64,000 nucleotides of DNA from positions 156,001 through 220,000 of the forward strand of contig JAAOOA010000635.1 in the NCBI GenBank assembly GCA_012861695.1, read 5' to 3'. This DNA is from Trematomus loennbergii. Lineage: Eukaryota; Chordata; Actinopteri; Perciformes; Nototheniidae. Both the position numbers and the translations under genes were made by a program. The notes below the pieces were generated by a model. It was not told the origin of the DNA. It saw nothing but the letters and a program-made list of their open reading frames with translations, and searched no databases. Below, in pieces: positions 7,912-19,402 of the stretch (position 1 is its first letter; every line of letters begins with the position of its first letter).

Positions 7912-10900
7912 CTGTAAGGGGAACAGAGGACGGTGTAAATATACAAGCTGGCGTTATCTTATATAGATTTAAGACGGACAATAACGTCACATTTTCTATC
8001 GATTCAAATATCTAAATGACTAATACACCTTCAAAAAAATCGAATTTACAATTTCATTTTCTTTGGACCAACTGTCTGTTATTGTGTATTGCAGCAAAGA
8101 AACAAGACATGAAATAAAGACATTAGAATAGAGTATCAAAATGTATTGCAGCATCATTTAAACAATGTTACCCCCTATATTTAGAAATGCATAAGCTATC
8201 CTGGTATGCCCTTTTTATGAGACTTATAGCTTTAAGAAGAATAACTCACAGCTTCTCCTGTTGTCGGGTTAATAAAGTCCGCCCAGTAGCCTGCAGTCCA
8301 CAGAGCGAAGCACATTTCCTTCGCTCCGCTCACAAACTGCAGTTAGAAAGAAAACACATGTGTCAACAGCTGTTTTATGTAACATTATCAAACTTAAAAG
8401 GGACCCCTATTATACTGTCTTTCATCAATATGTTACAGGTCTCAGATATATCCAGAACATGTCTCTGATTGGCTGAAACACATATACCATAATCCCCTCT
8501 GTTTCAGCCGTGTTTCAAAAGTGCTGAAGAGCTCGACGCTCGTGAACTGTCAACAGGAGGGCGGGGGGAGCCTCGCTGTGGGGGAAGCAGTGTGTGGACC
8601 TCTTTCACCTGTCAGCGCAACTTACATGATGTGGTTTAAACACATTTAAATAATTGGTTTAAACGGCATGATAATAATAATGACGACCGTCCGTTCTGTG
8701 ATTCTCCAGAACACACAGATGGCCAGTCCGCCCCTGTAGTAGCATATTATTTTCGATGAGAGATGACATGTTGATGTAGAAGAGACATGGAGAAGAGGGG
8801 ACACATGTTGATGAAGAAGAGACATGAAGAAGAGGGGACACATGTTGATGTAGAAGAGACATGGAGAAGAGGGGACACATGTTGATGAAGAAGAGACATG
8901 AAGAAGAGGGGACACATGTTGATGTAGAAGAGACAGGAAGAAGAGGGGACACATGTTGATGTAGAAGAGACATGGAGAAGAGGGGACACATGTTGATGTA
9001 GAAGAGACATGAAGAAGAGGGGACACATGTTGATGTAGAAGAGACATGGAGAAGAGGGGACACATGTTGATGAAGAAGAGACATGAAGAAGAGGGGACAC
9101 ATGTTGATGTAGAAGAGACAGGAAGAAGAGGGGACACATGTTGATGTAGAAGAGACATGGAGAAGAGGGGACACATGTTGATGAAGAAGAGACATGAAGA
9201 AGAGGGGACACATGTTGATGTAGAAGAGACAGGAAGAAGAGGGGACACATGTTGATGTAGAAGAGACATGAAGAAGAGGGGACACATGTTGATGTAGAAG
9301 AGACATGAAGAAGAGGGGACACATGTTGATGAAGAAGAGACATGAAGAAGAGGGGACACATGTTGATGTAGAAGAGACATGAAGAAGAGGGGACACATGT
9401 TGATGTAGAAGAGACATGAAGAAGAGGGGACACATGTTGATGTAGAAGAGACATGAAGAAGAGGGGACACATGTTGATGTAGAAGAGACATGAAGAAGAG
9501 GGGACACATGTTGATGTAGAAGAGACAGGAAGAAGAGGGACACATGTTGATGTAGAAGAGACATGAAGAAGAGGGGACACATGTTGATGTAGAAGAGACA
9601 TGAAGAAGAGGGGACACATGTTGATGTAGAAGAGACATGAAGAAGAGGGGACACATGTTGATGTAGAAGAGACATGAAGAAGAGGGGACACATGTTGATG
9701 TAGAAGAGACATGAAGAAGAGGGGACACATGTTGATGTAGAAGAGACATGAAGAAGAGGGGACACATGTTGATGTAGAAGAGACATGAAGAAGAGGGGAC
9801 ACATGTTGATGTAGAAGAGACATGAAGAAGAGGGGACACATGTTGATGTAGAAGAGACATGAAGAAGTGGATTTTGCATAATAGGTGACATTTAAAACAA
9901 ACCCAAAACACATCACAGCACTCACTTTGTTGAGCTGCTGCTCTCTGTCCTGCTCTGCCGCTCCTCACACCGACTGTTACTCTGAGTGACCGTCACAACT
10001 GTGATGGAGGCAGTGGGCGCTGAGGGGAACATCAGCTCAAGATCTGACAAAAACACACACAGTTTTGTTATTTAAGGTCATGAAAAATAAGTGCCAATAA
10101 ATAATAAATGCCAGTAAATAATGCCAATGCCTTACCTTTCCTTAGCAGCTCAGGGCAGGAACTTATGGCGCAGTCTGTGTCCGTCTGATGAAAGTACTGC
10201 TCAGCTTTGTTCACTCTCGTGTCTATACCACCCAAATTTCCCTGAGAAACAAACACACACATTGAGAAAAAACGACTTTGAAGAATGTATATGAGGAAAA
10301 TATGGGATACGCAATTAGTTTGTTGAACATTGGGATAACGATATTAGTTGCAGATCGTGTTTACTGCTGAAATGCAACATCGAGCAAAAATGATAACATA
10401 TCAAAATATCATTCTGGATATATTGTGCAGGTTTAGCTAAAACCCCCACATAGAAATGATTGTAAAACGTACCTGGAACTCATTTACGAACTGGGCCAGG
10501 ATGAACTGGTGTCTCTCCGTGCAGCTGGGGGCCGTCAGTACGTCCGGCACCGTCCTGTGGACTGGAGTCTTTAATTTCTTTTGGTGGCCCATGCCCTCCA
10601 GGTGGCAGTCGAAGCCAGAGTTACCCGGCAGCTGAAAGCGCTGATCCTGAGGTCCAAACGGTCCCATGCTCTCATCGGGCCACACGGTCCTGGGGCCTGG
10701 AGACGGATGTGAGAAACATATTATATAGCATCTGTTTTCTGCTTAATCTTATCTTCAACTGTGTTTGTAGTCCTGTTTGAACCATAATCTCATCACTCTC
10801 AATCTCCCTTCAGATCTAGATCAGGACATTTTCTGAACTGTAGACTGTGGTCACATTTATCAGCAAATGGTGAAAGATTATTTACATTAATTATGTGACT

Positions 10901-11593
10901 GTAGTTATTTAATTGCTCTTTTTACTGCACTGTTTTATTATTATTGTGCTGCTGTGTTTATTGTATTTTTGTAACTCCTGGTTGTCTCACCTGAGTCTGT
11001 GTGTGATGAAGATATGTACGGCTCGTCGGAGCTAGCAGCAGAGAAGGTTCTGGTTCTTCCCACTCGCAGGGCAGCTAGTACTTGATGGCCAGCAGTCTTA
11101 GAAAGGAACAGCCGGCCCCGACCACACAGCACCTAAACAACAACAACAACAACAACTGTCAACAGCCGGAAACATTTGGAGAAATTGTACTTTGTAAAAC
11201 AAGAAATTAAACATCATTTTTATCATAAGAAAATGTATAACAGTGATTTATGTTATGCTTAACTTGCATGCTAGAATGAAAGATAATGTTAACTATTATT
11301 TATATATCTTGTTTACGTTACACTATCAAATGGACACCATGCCTGCAGCTACACACCTTTACCTGGTGGAAAGTAACAATTTACTCAGGTGCTGCAAAGA
11401 GTGCTTTTACTCCTAACACTTTACATATAATTTGAATAACAAGTTGAATACAAAGTGAGAAGCTAAGGAGCACATACTACTTCATGCACTATAAAAAGAC
11501 TACATTATGGGATAAATAGGTTGTGTATTTAATAGCCTATAGCTATAAACAGGGACAGGGGTGAGTTGTTATGTCACTTACACTGCTGGACAT
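7717..11593 (-). CDS. mmadhc: Cobalamin trafficking protein CblD-like (mmadhc-like)
   Basis: MMADHC partitions vitamin B12 between cytosolic methionine synthase and mitochondrial methylmalonyl-CoA mutase, acting with MMACHC. Coding exons: 11582-11593, 10991-11132, 10473-10696, 10136-10241, 9926-10043, 8250-8336 (or 8250-8328) and 7717-7911, all with GT-AG borders. The N-terminus ([14 protein letters not shown]...RTRTFSAAS) is Arg-rich and acid-poor, like a mitochondrial presequence. The diagnostic stretch [20 protein letters not shown] and then [12 protein letters not shown] match the family strongly, as do CPELLRKD, GYWADFI, VIRH and VFTNAP. The C-terminal half diverges: the usual FFGPYTNNTLFETD region is replaced and only one Cys remains of the family's Cys-Cys pair before VIRH. 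Exon 6 is out of frame with exon 7 unless an acceptor 8 nt inside exon 7 is used, which gives a 291-residue open frame (human protein 296). This is probably a divergent teleost duplicate; a decaying copy is possible. Confidence 0.85.
8250..8336 (-). CDS. mmadhc: mmadhc-like exon 7
   Basis: With the first acceptor (CTAACTGCAG) the exon is 29 codons, [20 protein letters not shown] to GEA, closely matching the family's FxxGAKEICYALxxxGYWADFI. A second AG eight bases further in (exon starting 8328) would join exon 6 as ...SSSTNGAKEM and restore an open frame. Donor GTGAGTTA. Confidence 0.85.
8394..9895. mobile_element. TTAA-flanked MITE with expanded minisatellite, filling mmadhc intron 6
   Basis: The element starts TTAAAAGGGACCCCTATTAT and ends ATAATAGGTGACATTTAA, an inverted pair bordered by TTAA. 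Its left ~150 bases (…TCAATATGTTACAGGTCTC… TAATCCCCTCTGTTTCAGCC) are shared with the copy at 40205. The TTAA borders suggest a piggyBac-like target preference (inference). It occupies 1502 of the 1589 bases of intron 6, leaving 57 bp beside exon 7 and 30 bp beside exon 6. Confidence 0.7.
8765..9867. repeat. 37-bp minisatellite, about 30 copies
   Basis: The unit begins ACATGTTGATGTAGAAGAGA and continues CATGAAGAAGAGGGGAC. Variants differ at GTAGAAG/GAAGAAG and at CATGGAG/CAGGAAG/CATGAAG. Because 37 is not a multiple of 3 and the unit lacks stops on the minus strand, all three minus frames stay open (up to 440 residues); none is a gene. Confidence 0.93.
9926..10043 (-). CDS. mmadhc: mmadhc-like exon 6, internally frameshifted
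   Basis: Acceptor TTTTTGTCAG, donor GTGAGTGC. The first part reads [10 protein letters not shown]...TVVTVTQ as in the family. The 3' part resembles the family only in a different frame ([12 protein letters not shown], then Phe of exon 7), and that frame has stops at 9977-9979 and 9965-9967. The exon has 2 + 116 bases, so it cannot feed exon 7 in phase 0. Relative to the human protein about ten bases seem to be missing between TVTQ and the following conserved Trp-Ser region. Confidence 0.75.
10136..10241 (-). CDS. mmadhc: mmadhc-like exon 5
   Basis: Thirty-five codons plus one base, [17 protein letters not shown] to CPELLRK, between a TTTCTCAG acceptor and a GTAAGGCA donor. [12 protein letters not shown] corresponds to the family's CAIxTCPELLRK. 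Confidence 0.85.
10473..10696 (-). CDS. mmadhc: mmadhc-like exon 4, conserved N-terminal domain
   Basis: Codes [14 protein letters not shown] and on to FVNEFQ with donor GTACGTTT. This is the best conserved exon and the main basis for naming the gene: [28 protein letters not shown] is a family hallmark. Confidence 0.9.
10991..11132 (-). CDS. mmadhc: mmadhc-like exon 3, mitochondrial presequence
   Basis: Forty-seven codons plus one base, from [12 protein letters not shown] to SSSHTDS, between a TTGTTTAG acceptor and a GTGAGACA donor. Composition (six Arg and one Lys, with no Asp or Glu before DEP) suits a mitochondrial targeting peptide. The acceptor tract is an unusual (GTT)n/(CAA)n microsatellite run. 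Confidence 0.8.
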
Positions 11594-11627
11594 TGTGTGT
11601 GGTCTTCTGTTTCTCACGTTAAACCTG
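11582..11627 (-). CDS. mmadhc: mmadhc-like exon 2 with start codon
   Basis: The acceptor is TTTTTATCCAG (a second CAG three bases on could also serve). About 34 bases of 5' UTR precede ATG-TCC-AGC-AGT (11593-11582), then donor GTAAGTGA. Only four residues, MSSS, are coded here; joining to exon 3 gives [12 protein letters not shown], which aligns with the human start MANVLCNRARL. Confidence 0.75.
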
Positions 11628-12115
11628 CTGGATAAAAACAACAACAATAAGAACAGAAAAAAGAACACCCCTTACTGTTGGTTTTTAAAGAAAAACAACA
11701 CACTTAGCTTGCTAGTTTGCTATCCGAAGTTATTCTAACAATGCTAACATGATGCAATGAATACATGCGTGTTACACGGGGCTAAAACACATCAAGGGTC
11801 AGGTCTATCATTGCCTAACTTGTAATAAATAAAAACAGAAAAATCAGTATACATGTTATGATTTAAACACAAACCAAATAGCTGTTAGCTCCTCGCGTTA
11901 GCACGTTGTTTTACAGCAAATATGGAAGGTCAGCTGATTCTTATTTTGACACTTGCTCTTTTTTCGACAGTAATCTTTACTTCCTAGTTAAATATAAACT
12001 TGGATCAAACACCTGACAACGTGGAAAATAAACCCGTCTATAAATCTGATGGAAAAACGGACCAATAAACACGTTTTAATGGGATAACATTATGAAAAGT
12101 ACATGTTGTTCTTAC

Positions 12116-12180
12116 CTGTTAACTTGCACGTCCGCAGCTATGGCATAACAACGACGGGAAATGACGAGGGACAAAACAGT
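12116..12180 (-). other. mmadhc: mmadhc-like 5' non-coding exon 1
   Basis: On the minus strand CAAGTTAACAG is followed by the donor GTAAGAAC at 12115, upstream of the exon containing the start codon. The 5' edge is not visible and 12180 is a guess. A three-codon upstream frame ATG-CCA-TAG lies at 12146-12138, which could lower translation of the main frame. Confidence 0.5.
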
Positions 12181-13239
12181 CGTATTTCGCGTACTGGTTA
12201 AATGGTATAATGTTAGTTATAATGGGGATTTATTAATTAGCTGCATGTTGTGAGACAATATTTATTTGATAATACAACAGCCTTTTTTGCGCTTTTCACC
12301 AGCCCTACACTAAATATATATATAATATACATTATAGCCTGCGTTTTCCCATTTTCACCACAAGATGGCAGCAAATAACAGCAGTAATTCCCCTTTGCAA
12401 TGCAATGTGGCCTTAAAGTAGCCTTCATTTATCATTTAAAGTTTGTTATGTACTTGCCTGCTATATTATTGAGTGTGCACCAGATTGTTGGCAAAAAATG
12501 ATATTGAGTTATTTAGTAAAAAGGTTATTTTCACACTTTTGTTGATATGTATGGGTTTTTACAAAAGGCCTATTATCTAAACCTTTCAGTTTGACTGTAA
12601 AACATTCAAAAAGAGGAAGTAAACCCAATTAATACCAAGTGTGTCAGCTGATTGCTCACCTGCATTAATACGGCTGATTAAAAGTGCATTATTAGTACTA
12701 TCAATCGGGTCCATTTTGACATTTTGGGCTTTTTTGCTACCCCAACATGTCTTATACAGTGGATAGATATCCAAAGTACACATTTAGATAACTTGTTTAT
12801 CTGTGTATGAAGATTTTTCCTAGATTTTTCCTTACATAACAGATTTCTATTCGTGAACTGTATGCAAATGTCCACATATTTAATAAAATAATGGCTCTTT
12901 TTTACCCTATTCACCCTCAGTGTCTCCCCTTAATTTACCTTGGCTAACCTCCACATATTGTTCTGAATCAAAGACTGTACTCAACGGTTCCCAGGTGGGA
13001 AACTGAGGAAAAAGGGGACACATGCTCAGCAAAAATTCCCCTCCCTTGATCAATAAAGTTTAAAAAGTAGGAAAGAGAAATAGTCGTGGCAGTGTTATTT
13101 GAAGTGCTGTCAGAAGTCGTGAAGGACAAGGACAGCTGTAGTAAAGAACATTCTGCTGGCGTACACACATCTCTTTAGCTGACTTAGACAAGCTGATGGA
13201 CACTTTCTCTGAACAGACAAGAGATATGCATGTGTGTGT

Positions 13240-13243
<4 letters not shown>
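12181..13243. other. Intergenic, no feature seen
   Basis: AT-rich sequence upstream of the mmadhc-like gene. No coding potential, array or transposon end was recognised. Confidence 0.4.
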
Positions 13244-13570
<327 letters not shown>

Positions 13571-16500
13571 TGTGTTATTTGGAGGTAAAAAGCATTGATT
13601 TAATCAAAAAGGAAATGTTATACTTTCTGTTTTGTAGTGAGATAATGTGCAGCTCAAATGACATTAAAGCTGCACCCACCATTTTAGTTTAATGTAAATT
13701 AATTTGTCAATTTGTCCATAAAATATCAAAACAAATACAGAACAGAAGGAGGACACGATCATGTCAAACACAACAAGGACAACAAAGAAAAACAAACTAA
13801 CAAGACAATAGATGAAAACTAGGCAAAAATAAAACGGTTGTGTTTGTCAGCATAATAATGGAAAAAATACATCTCAGATTTTCATGAAACTTCGTGGAAG
13901 GATGAAGCATGAGCCAAGGAAGTAACCTTTAAAATGTGGAGTTGAACCGATTGACGGGTCATTTTTTTGTGCCCTTTCTAGGAAAACGCTTTTCCCTGGA
14001 CAGCAGTGACTGGTTTTCCTAAGTGCAGCGAAACCTCCAGACAAAGCCATGAGTCAGTCAAAGTCTTTATTTATTTTTATTACTGTGCTGTCAGGCCACA
14101 TCGGGTCTTGTCTGGAATCAGCACTTTTATATTAACAATTCATCCACTGTCAAAAAACACATTTCCATCTCACACATCCTGAGCTACCTGTCTTGAAACC
14201 AATGAAACAGGCAGAGATGACTAACCTATAGGAAATGCATGGATACGGGTTTTGTCAGAGACTAGTCTGTACCATCTATACTTGACATTTATATACATGC
14301 TTGCTCGTGTTGGATTTAAAACCCTGGTGTGTAAGGCTTTAAATCCCCTTTATCTCCAGGTTTCTTCAGTCCCTGTTTTGTTCTTGGCCACTTCTAGAAA
14401 CATATCCCTGACCTTTGCATTTGGTTATTAACCTCAAAGATATTCAAAACTGTGGCGTTATATTTGCTTGGTAGCCCGGGAAAGATGTGTAAAAGTATTA
14501 TGCATATTCTTTGTATTACGAGACGATATCCTGTTATGTTAAATACATATCACAAAATGAAGAAGTTCAAGCAGGAAGACAATTACCATTTTCATTGTAT
14601 CATCTCTCCAGGTCTCCATTGCATATACATTTTCTCCTGCGAAGGGCATTCAAACAACCTTTTTCTTATCTCTGCAGCCGCATTTCTACTGCCATTAAGA
14701 TCACATCTCCACCTCTCCAGGGTGGGATATTTAAAATGACTGTTTTTATAAGTTCTTCCCCTCTAAACTGATTTCATTTATGGGTTAATCTTTTACATAT
14801 TAAACCCAACATCCATTTTCCCCCTGATTGACCTAACTTGATGAACATGGTCACAGTGGACGCTGAGGCAAAATGCATGAACAGCTCCTCCCGATGCATA
14901 ATTATATGAACGCAGAATCACAGTGCTACCTCATTAGAGACTGTAAACCCCGGGGTAGCACACGGAAAATAATTGAAGAGTTCAGCACTACCGACAACGC
15001 TCAGAGCATTTTGGAATCCATTTTAACAAATAAGCACCAGCTGCAAGCGGGATGATATCTCCCGAGAAAGTAGCACAGAGATGATTTCTGTTTTAATAAA
15101 ACATGTTGGCTTGTTAATAATGCCAAAACACTGCCAACAAGAATTAAGAGTCTGCAGACGTGCAAGCAGCTGTGAGGCCCAACAACAGGGCTGAGAGCTA
15201 AGCGCTATCACATGCATGCTAACATGTTGGTTTTTAGGGTGATAGTTTAATGTCAGCTTCAGCACCATTTTCAGGTTAAATACGTTAGATTTCATAGAAT
15301 AGATACAGAAAAACTGTATGTCATAAACTAACATTCACTAGTTTTCATTTATTCATCTATTTTTGGCCTTGCACCTTTGGAGAAATGTGCTTAATGTCTC
15401 TATATGTATCCCACTTACTGAGGAGGACGTGTCCAAGTGAAATAAAGGGTACAAATGTGTCATAACTCAGGAGAAATACAGGAGAACACTGATCCAAGGA
15501 GGTAACAGGGATTGGACAATAAGAAATGAGAAACTCCCGGGTAAAATCAGGACATTTGGCAAGAGTGCAACCGCTTAGCTCATATAGCACACTTGTTAAA
15601 GTCATAATTCAAAATGACCCATTTGGAAACATTTTAAATATGTAATGCGCTCTCTGCAAAGTGACTGACACCTCATCAGTCACACTCCTTGACTCTGGTG
15701 AGCCTGTCTTGCTGCAGAAAGTCACCGTGACTTACGATGAGTTGTGACATGAGGGGTCAGAAACATCAGAATATTACTATGGGTGCTTCACCTGATGCTC
15801 ATTTGTCCAAGTCTGTTGCAAAAATGCTCAGAGCGCTGTCAGAGCTGCTGAACTGTGCAATTATGCCATTTCCCCGGCTGTTTGCCCCGGGGCTGCAGCC
15901 ACTAATGAGGTATGGGTGTCTGCTGTTGAACAGAGTGAATAACATTATGTACATGTACAGAGGGCCTCAGGGCGCAGCTGCACCACCAGCACCTGTACCG
16001 ACGACTACCCGCGTGATTCTCATGATCCCCTGATTGCTCGGTTTTTACTTTGTTCAGTAACACACACGTCACACCTGAAAAAAAGTGCTCCTTAATGCAG
16101 CAAAAGGCTTAATTAAAATTCAGGTGAGTAGTAATTACGAGGAAGATAATTACTACTCGGTTTGCATACGAGAACACTCAAGCATGTGGCACCCTGATCA
16201 TTTAAGCCATTTTACATATCTTTACATATCGTGAATGCAGGCGAATGGCATTCTGGTTCAAATGATATTCACAACTCAGTTTCTTCCCATCAGACTGAGA
16301 AGATGGAAGTAGCAGCTATGAATAGAAACACATATTTCTGACCATTCTGGTACGAGATAAAAAAAACGTTGCTGCTTTCGTTCAGCCCTCTCCTCCCTCC
16401 ATTTTGAAAAACCTCAGAATTAATCGGGTTTTTTTTGTGTGCATGTGATTTCTTCCACTGAACCAATACCTGCAACCGGTCCCTGGATGTGTCTGGCATC

Positions 16501-18751
16501 GAGTAAGGTCTAACATTTCAGGAAATTACTCGCATGATGTCGTCATGCGTAAGGATTTTCACTTCTTGCACCACAGCCCAGACCTCAGTGTGCTGAAATC
16601 CTTCGACTGGCAGCATTGGGAGGAAATGCAGTTTACTAAACCAGAGGAAGAATCCTGAAAAGCACATAAAGAGAGGCTACCTTCATCAATATGTGAATAA
16701 GAAATGCAATATGTAGTAAGTAATAGTAACATATCCCTGGTATTTGGAAGGTCAGCAGGAGCCTTTGGTCACAAAAGCTTCCGCAGCAAGATGAAGGTCA
16801 GACAAGTGAGGTATCATTTATTAGAAATTACAGAATAGCCGTTATTATTTTCTCCTTTCCTATCTTTTTGCCTCTGGCCTTGATGCAACATGTTCTCGAC
16901 TTTGTCCTTCCACTGACATTTAACTCAGATAGTGAGATAGCCGCTGCCTCTGGATCTGCTGAACCCGCTGGAAATGTTTCTATAACTTATATCCTCATGT
17001 ACATCTGTGCATGTGTGTGTCAGCGCTCGTCACCACTCAGGGACCAGAGGTAGGGTGACATTTGTGAAGGCATGTAAAACCTTGCCACTGTCTCAGCACT
17101 GTCTGTTCGGATTACAGTGTGTGTGTGCAGTGTCGACAGCGAAAGCTCTCTGAAAAGTGTGTAAAAATATCCAACTTCTGTCACGTCTGACGCAGGGAAA
17201 AATGGAAATAGACAACATGACTTGAGTGCGTATTAAAAGGGGCTGGTTGAGAAGCTTATGTAAAAAGTGAGTATGTGTTATGTGCTCTGTACATGAAGGG
17301 AAAACAGCTTGAATACTAATGAAGCGATTATCCACAATTTGACGGTTTTGTGGCATATTTTCTTCATACTTAAGTGTAATTTTAGCCTCTGAAGCTGAAC
17401 AGGAAGAGCACTAACTTGTTTTACAAACTACTAAAGGGTCAGTTCATTCAAATACATACATTTTATAACCAAACCCTGGTGCATTTATGGTCATATCCAG
17501 TTGTAACTAAATGCATATCAACTTGTTTCAGATATAGCTATAAAAAATGGCTTCTTTGTTCCAGTCCTTTCTCTATACAATGACCAGAATTATTTTTCGC
17601 ACTGTGGTGTCTAAACCTGCAGAAAGTTGCCTTATGCATTGAAATATTTAGATATCTGATACCAGGCAGCAGAAATCAGAGGGATGGAAACATTATTCAC
17701 AAGTCGGGCCATGTAAGAAACCCCTCCATAGGCTGAAGGACAGTAGACGGCATTGTGATGACGGCATGGAGCACAAAGGGTGCGGAAAGGCTCTGTAGTG
17801 CCACGGCTCATAATGCCCTACTAACCTGTGCTTCAGTTCCCATTTTAAACCACAGAGGATCATAGTCCTTGTCAGATATATGAGGGTGGCATCTCAGTGC
17901 GATAGGCGACAATTCCTATGACTCTAACACAATTTGATAGAGGGCTTTTCACACTCTATGCCCAACGGTAATGCATTAGCTAATCTCACTGCTGCCAAAT
18001 CATGGAGGATGAAACTATTCCTCATAGCAAACATAAAAACCCTGATGGATTTGTTGCCCAAAAACACGTTTCTCAAGACAATAATATCACCAGAAAGGCT
18101 TTGAAAGATGCATGCACATCAGAACAAGAAGCTAAACAAGTCCAAACAGTGTGAAGCTTAATGTGTATTGATGTGTTCATGTCAGATGTCTCTTTGGATC
18201 CGTCACACGCTCCGATGATCGCCATCCTGCCCGAGAGCCACCTACAATATACAATGGAGGTAGAAACAAAGGGAAGAAGGATGTCAACCTAAGATATCTA
18301 ATAAATAATCTGTTTTTTTGCAGCTGTATGGAAAGACAGTATGAAATGTATCCCTGACACACATTCGCCAACCAACCAGGTAGCACTAAAACAATTACAT
18401 TAGCCTCCAGAAAGCTGACCAGCGTTATTAAACATGAGGGTGGGTAATGCTAGCAGACAGCTGGAGGTGGTCCAATAAGTGCATCACACATCAGGCACCC
18501 CAGGGCTGATTTAAGTCCTCATGGTTGGATTAAACACAGCAGCATGATACTGTGCCGAGGGGCGAAGCACCTTTGAGAAGCGCTGAGTGACCACAACGCT
18601 AATTCCACAAAGGTCGAGGGTTGCTGGGACCTTACAGCTTTCTACATGTGTTTCAAGTCAAATGAAAGGTCAGAGAGAATGCTAATGAAGAGAATAATGT
18701 CACTCTACAAAATGAGTGTGACCGTGTACAGATGAGGGAAACAGCATTGAT
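13571..18751. other. Gene desert segment
   Basis: About 5.2 kb with no supported gene. Open frames are short and without family resemblance. Some blocks may be conserved regulatory DNA around rnd3, which cannot be judged from one sequence. Confidence 0.4.
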
Positions 18752-19402
18752 TTAAGGGCGTCAAAACCGGAAGCTGCATACACTCTGGTGGCTACCATTA
18801 GCAGCTAACTTTTCCGCTCCGATTTTTACATAAAAAATGGAATTATGGATTATAAATAATTTTTTAAAAGGTACAAGTACATTATCAACCTTTGGATCAA
18901 CAGTTGTAGATTTTTTTTCTTTTTCGTTTTAATGCCATTGAACACGTCTTTTGACCTAATTGACAGCTACGGTGAGACGATCTGCCGTAAAAGCCCCGTA
19001 AAGGTACGTGTTGTGATGTCTGTGTTTGCTTCCCCTGTCGCAAGTTGGGATCGCTCAGTGATGATACTATACCTAAATAATCAGTGGAGTCTCAGCTTTA
19101 ATTGGCTATATTGTATGTGCAGCTACGATAAGTAATAAGGGTATCTTTATCTTGAATTGTGTGCCGCAGTGCGTTAGATTTTTTTCGCTCAGGGGTCATT
19201 TAGACCCTTCTTATGAGACTTGTGTTTTGTTTTGGTAAATATGGTTCATATCTTCAGTTAGCTGAGATTCTTCCCGTTAATCTGGTGCTACACATTAATA
19301 GTTTCATAAATGTTAAGAAGCCCTGAGACATTATCTCGAAAACAAAAAGGTGGAGGGGTCCAATGGGGGGACCGCCGTGCTTAAGAGGTTAAGGGCGTCA
19401 AA
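18752..19402. mobile_element. 623-bp candidate insertion with 14-bp direct repeats
   Basis: The 14 bases ttaagggcgtcaaa occur at 18752-18765 and 19389-19402 and frame 623 bp. The insert starts ACCGGAAGCTGCATACACTC and ends ACCGCCGTGCTTAAGAGG. It contains a GGGTCATTTAGACCC palindrome (about 19194) resembling the one near 510. A 14-bp duplication suits LINE-driven insertion, but there is no poly-A tail; both copies of the repeat also begin with TTAA. The class is unresolved. Confidence 0.55.

Noticed and set aside
8765..9867. CRISPR-like array
   Set aside because: Units are directly tandem with no unique spacers, inside a transposon in a vertebrate intron; it is a minisatellite. The same applies to 40553-41033 and 47325-48950.
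8646..9968. Minus-strand open frames of 392-440 residues
   Set aside because: They are translations of the 37-bp minisatellite, open in all three frames because the unit has no stop and 37 is not divisible by 3. The same peptide appears in each frame and the real exons of mmadhc flank it.
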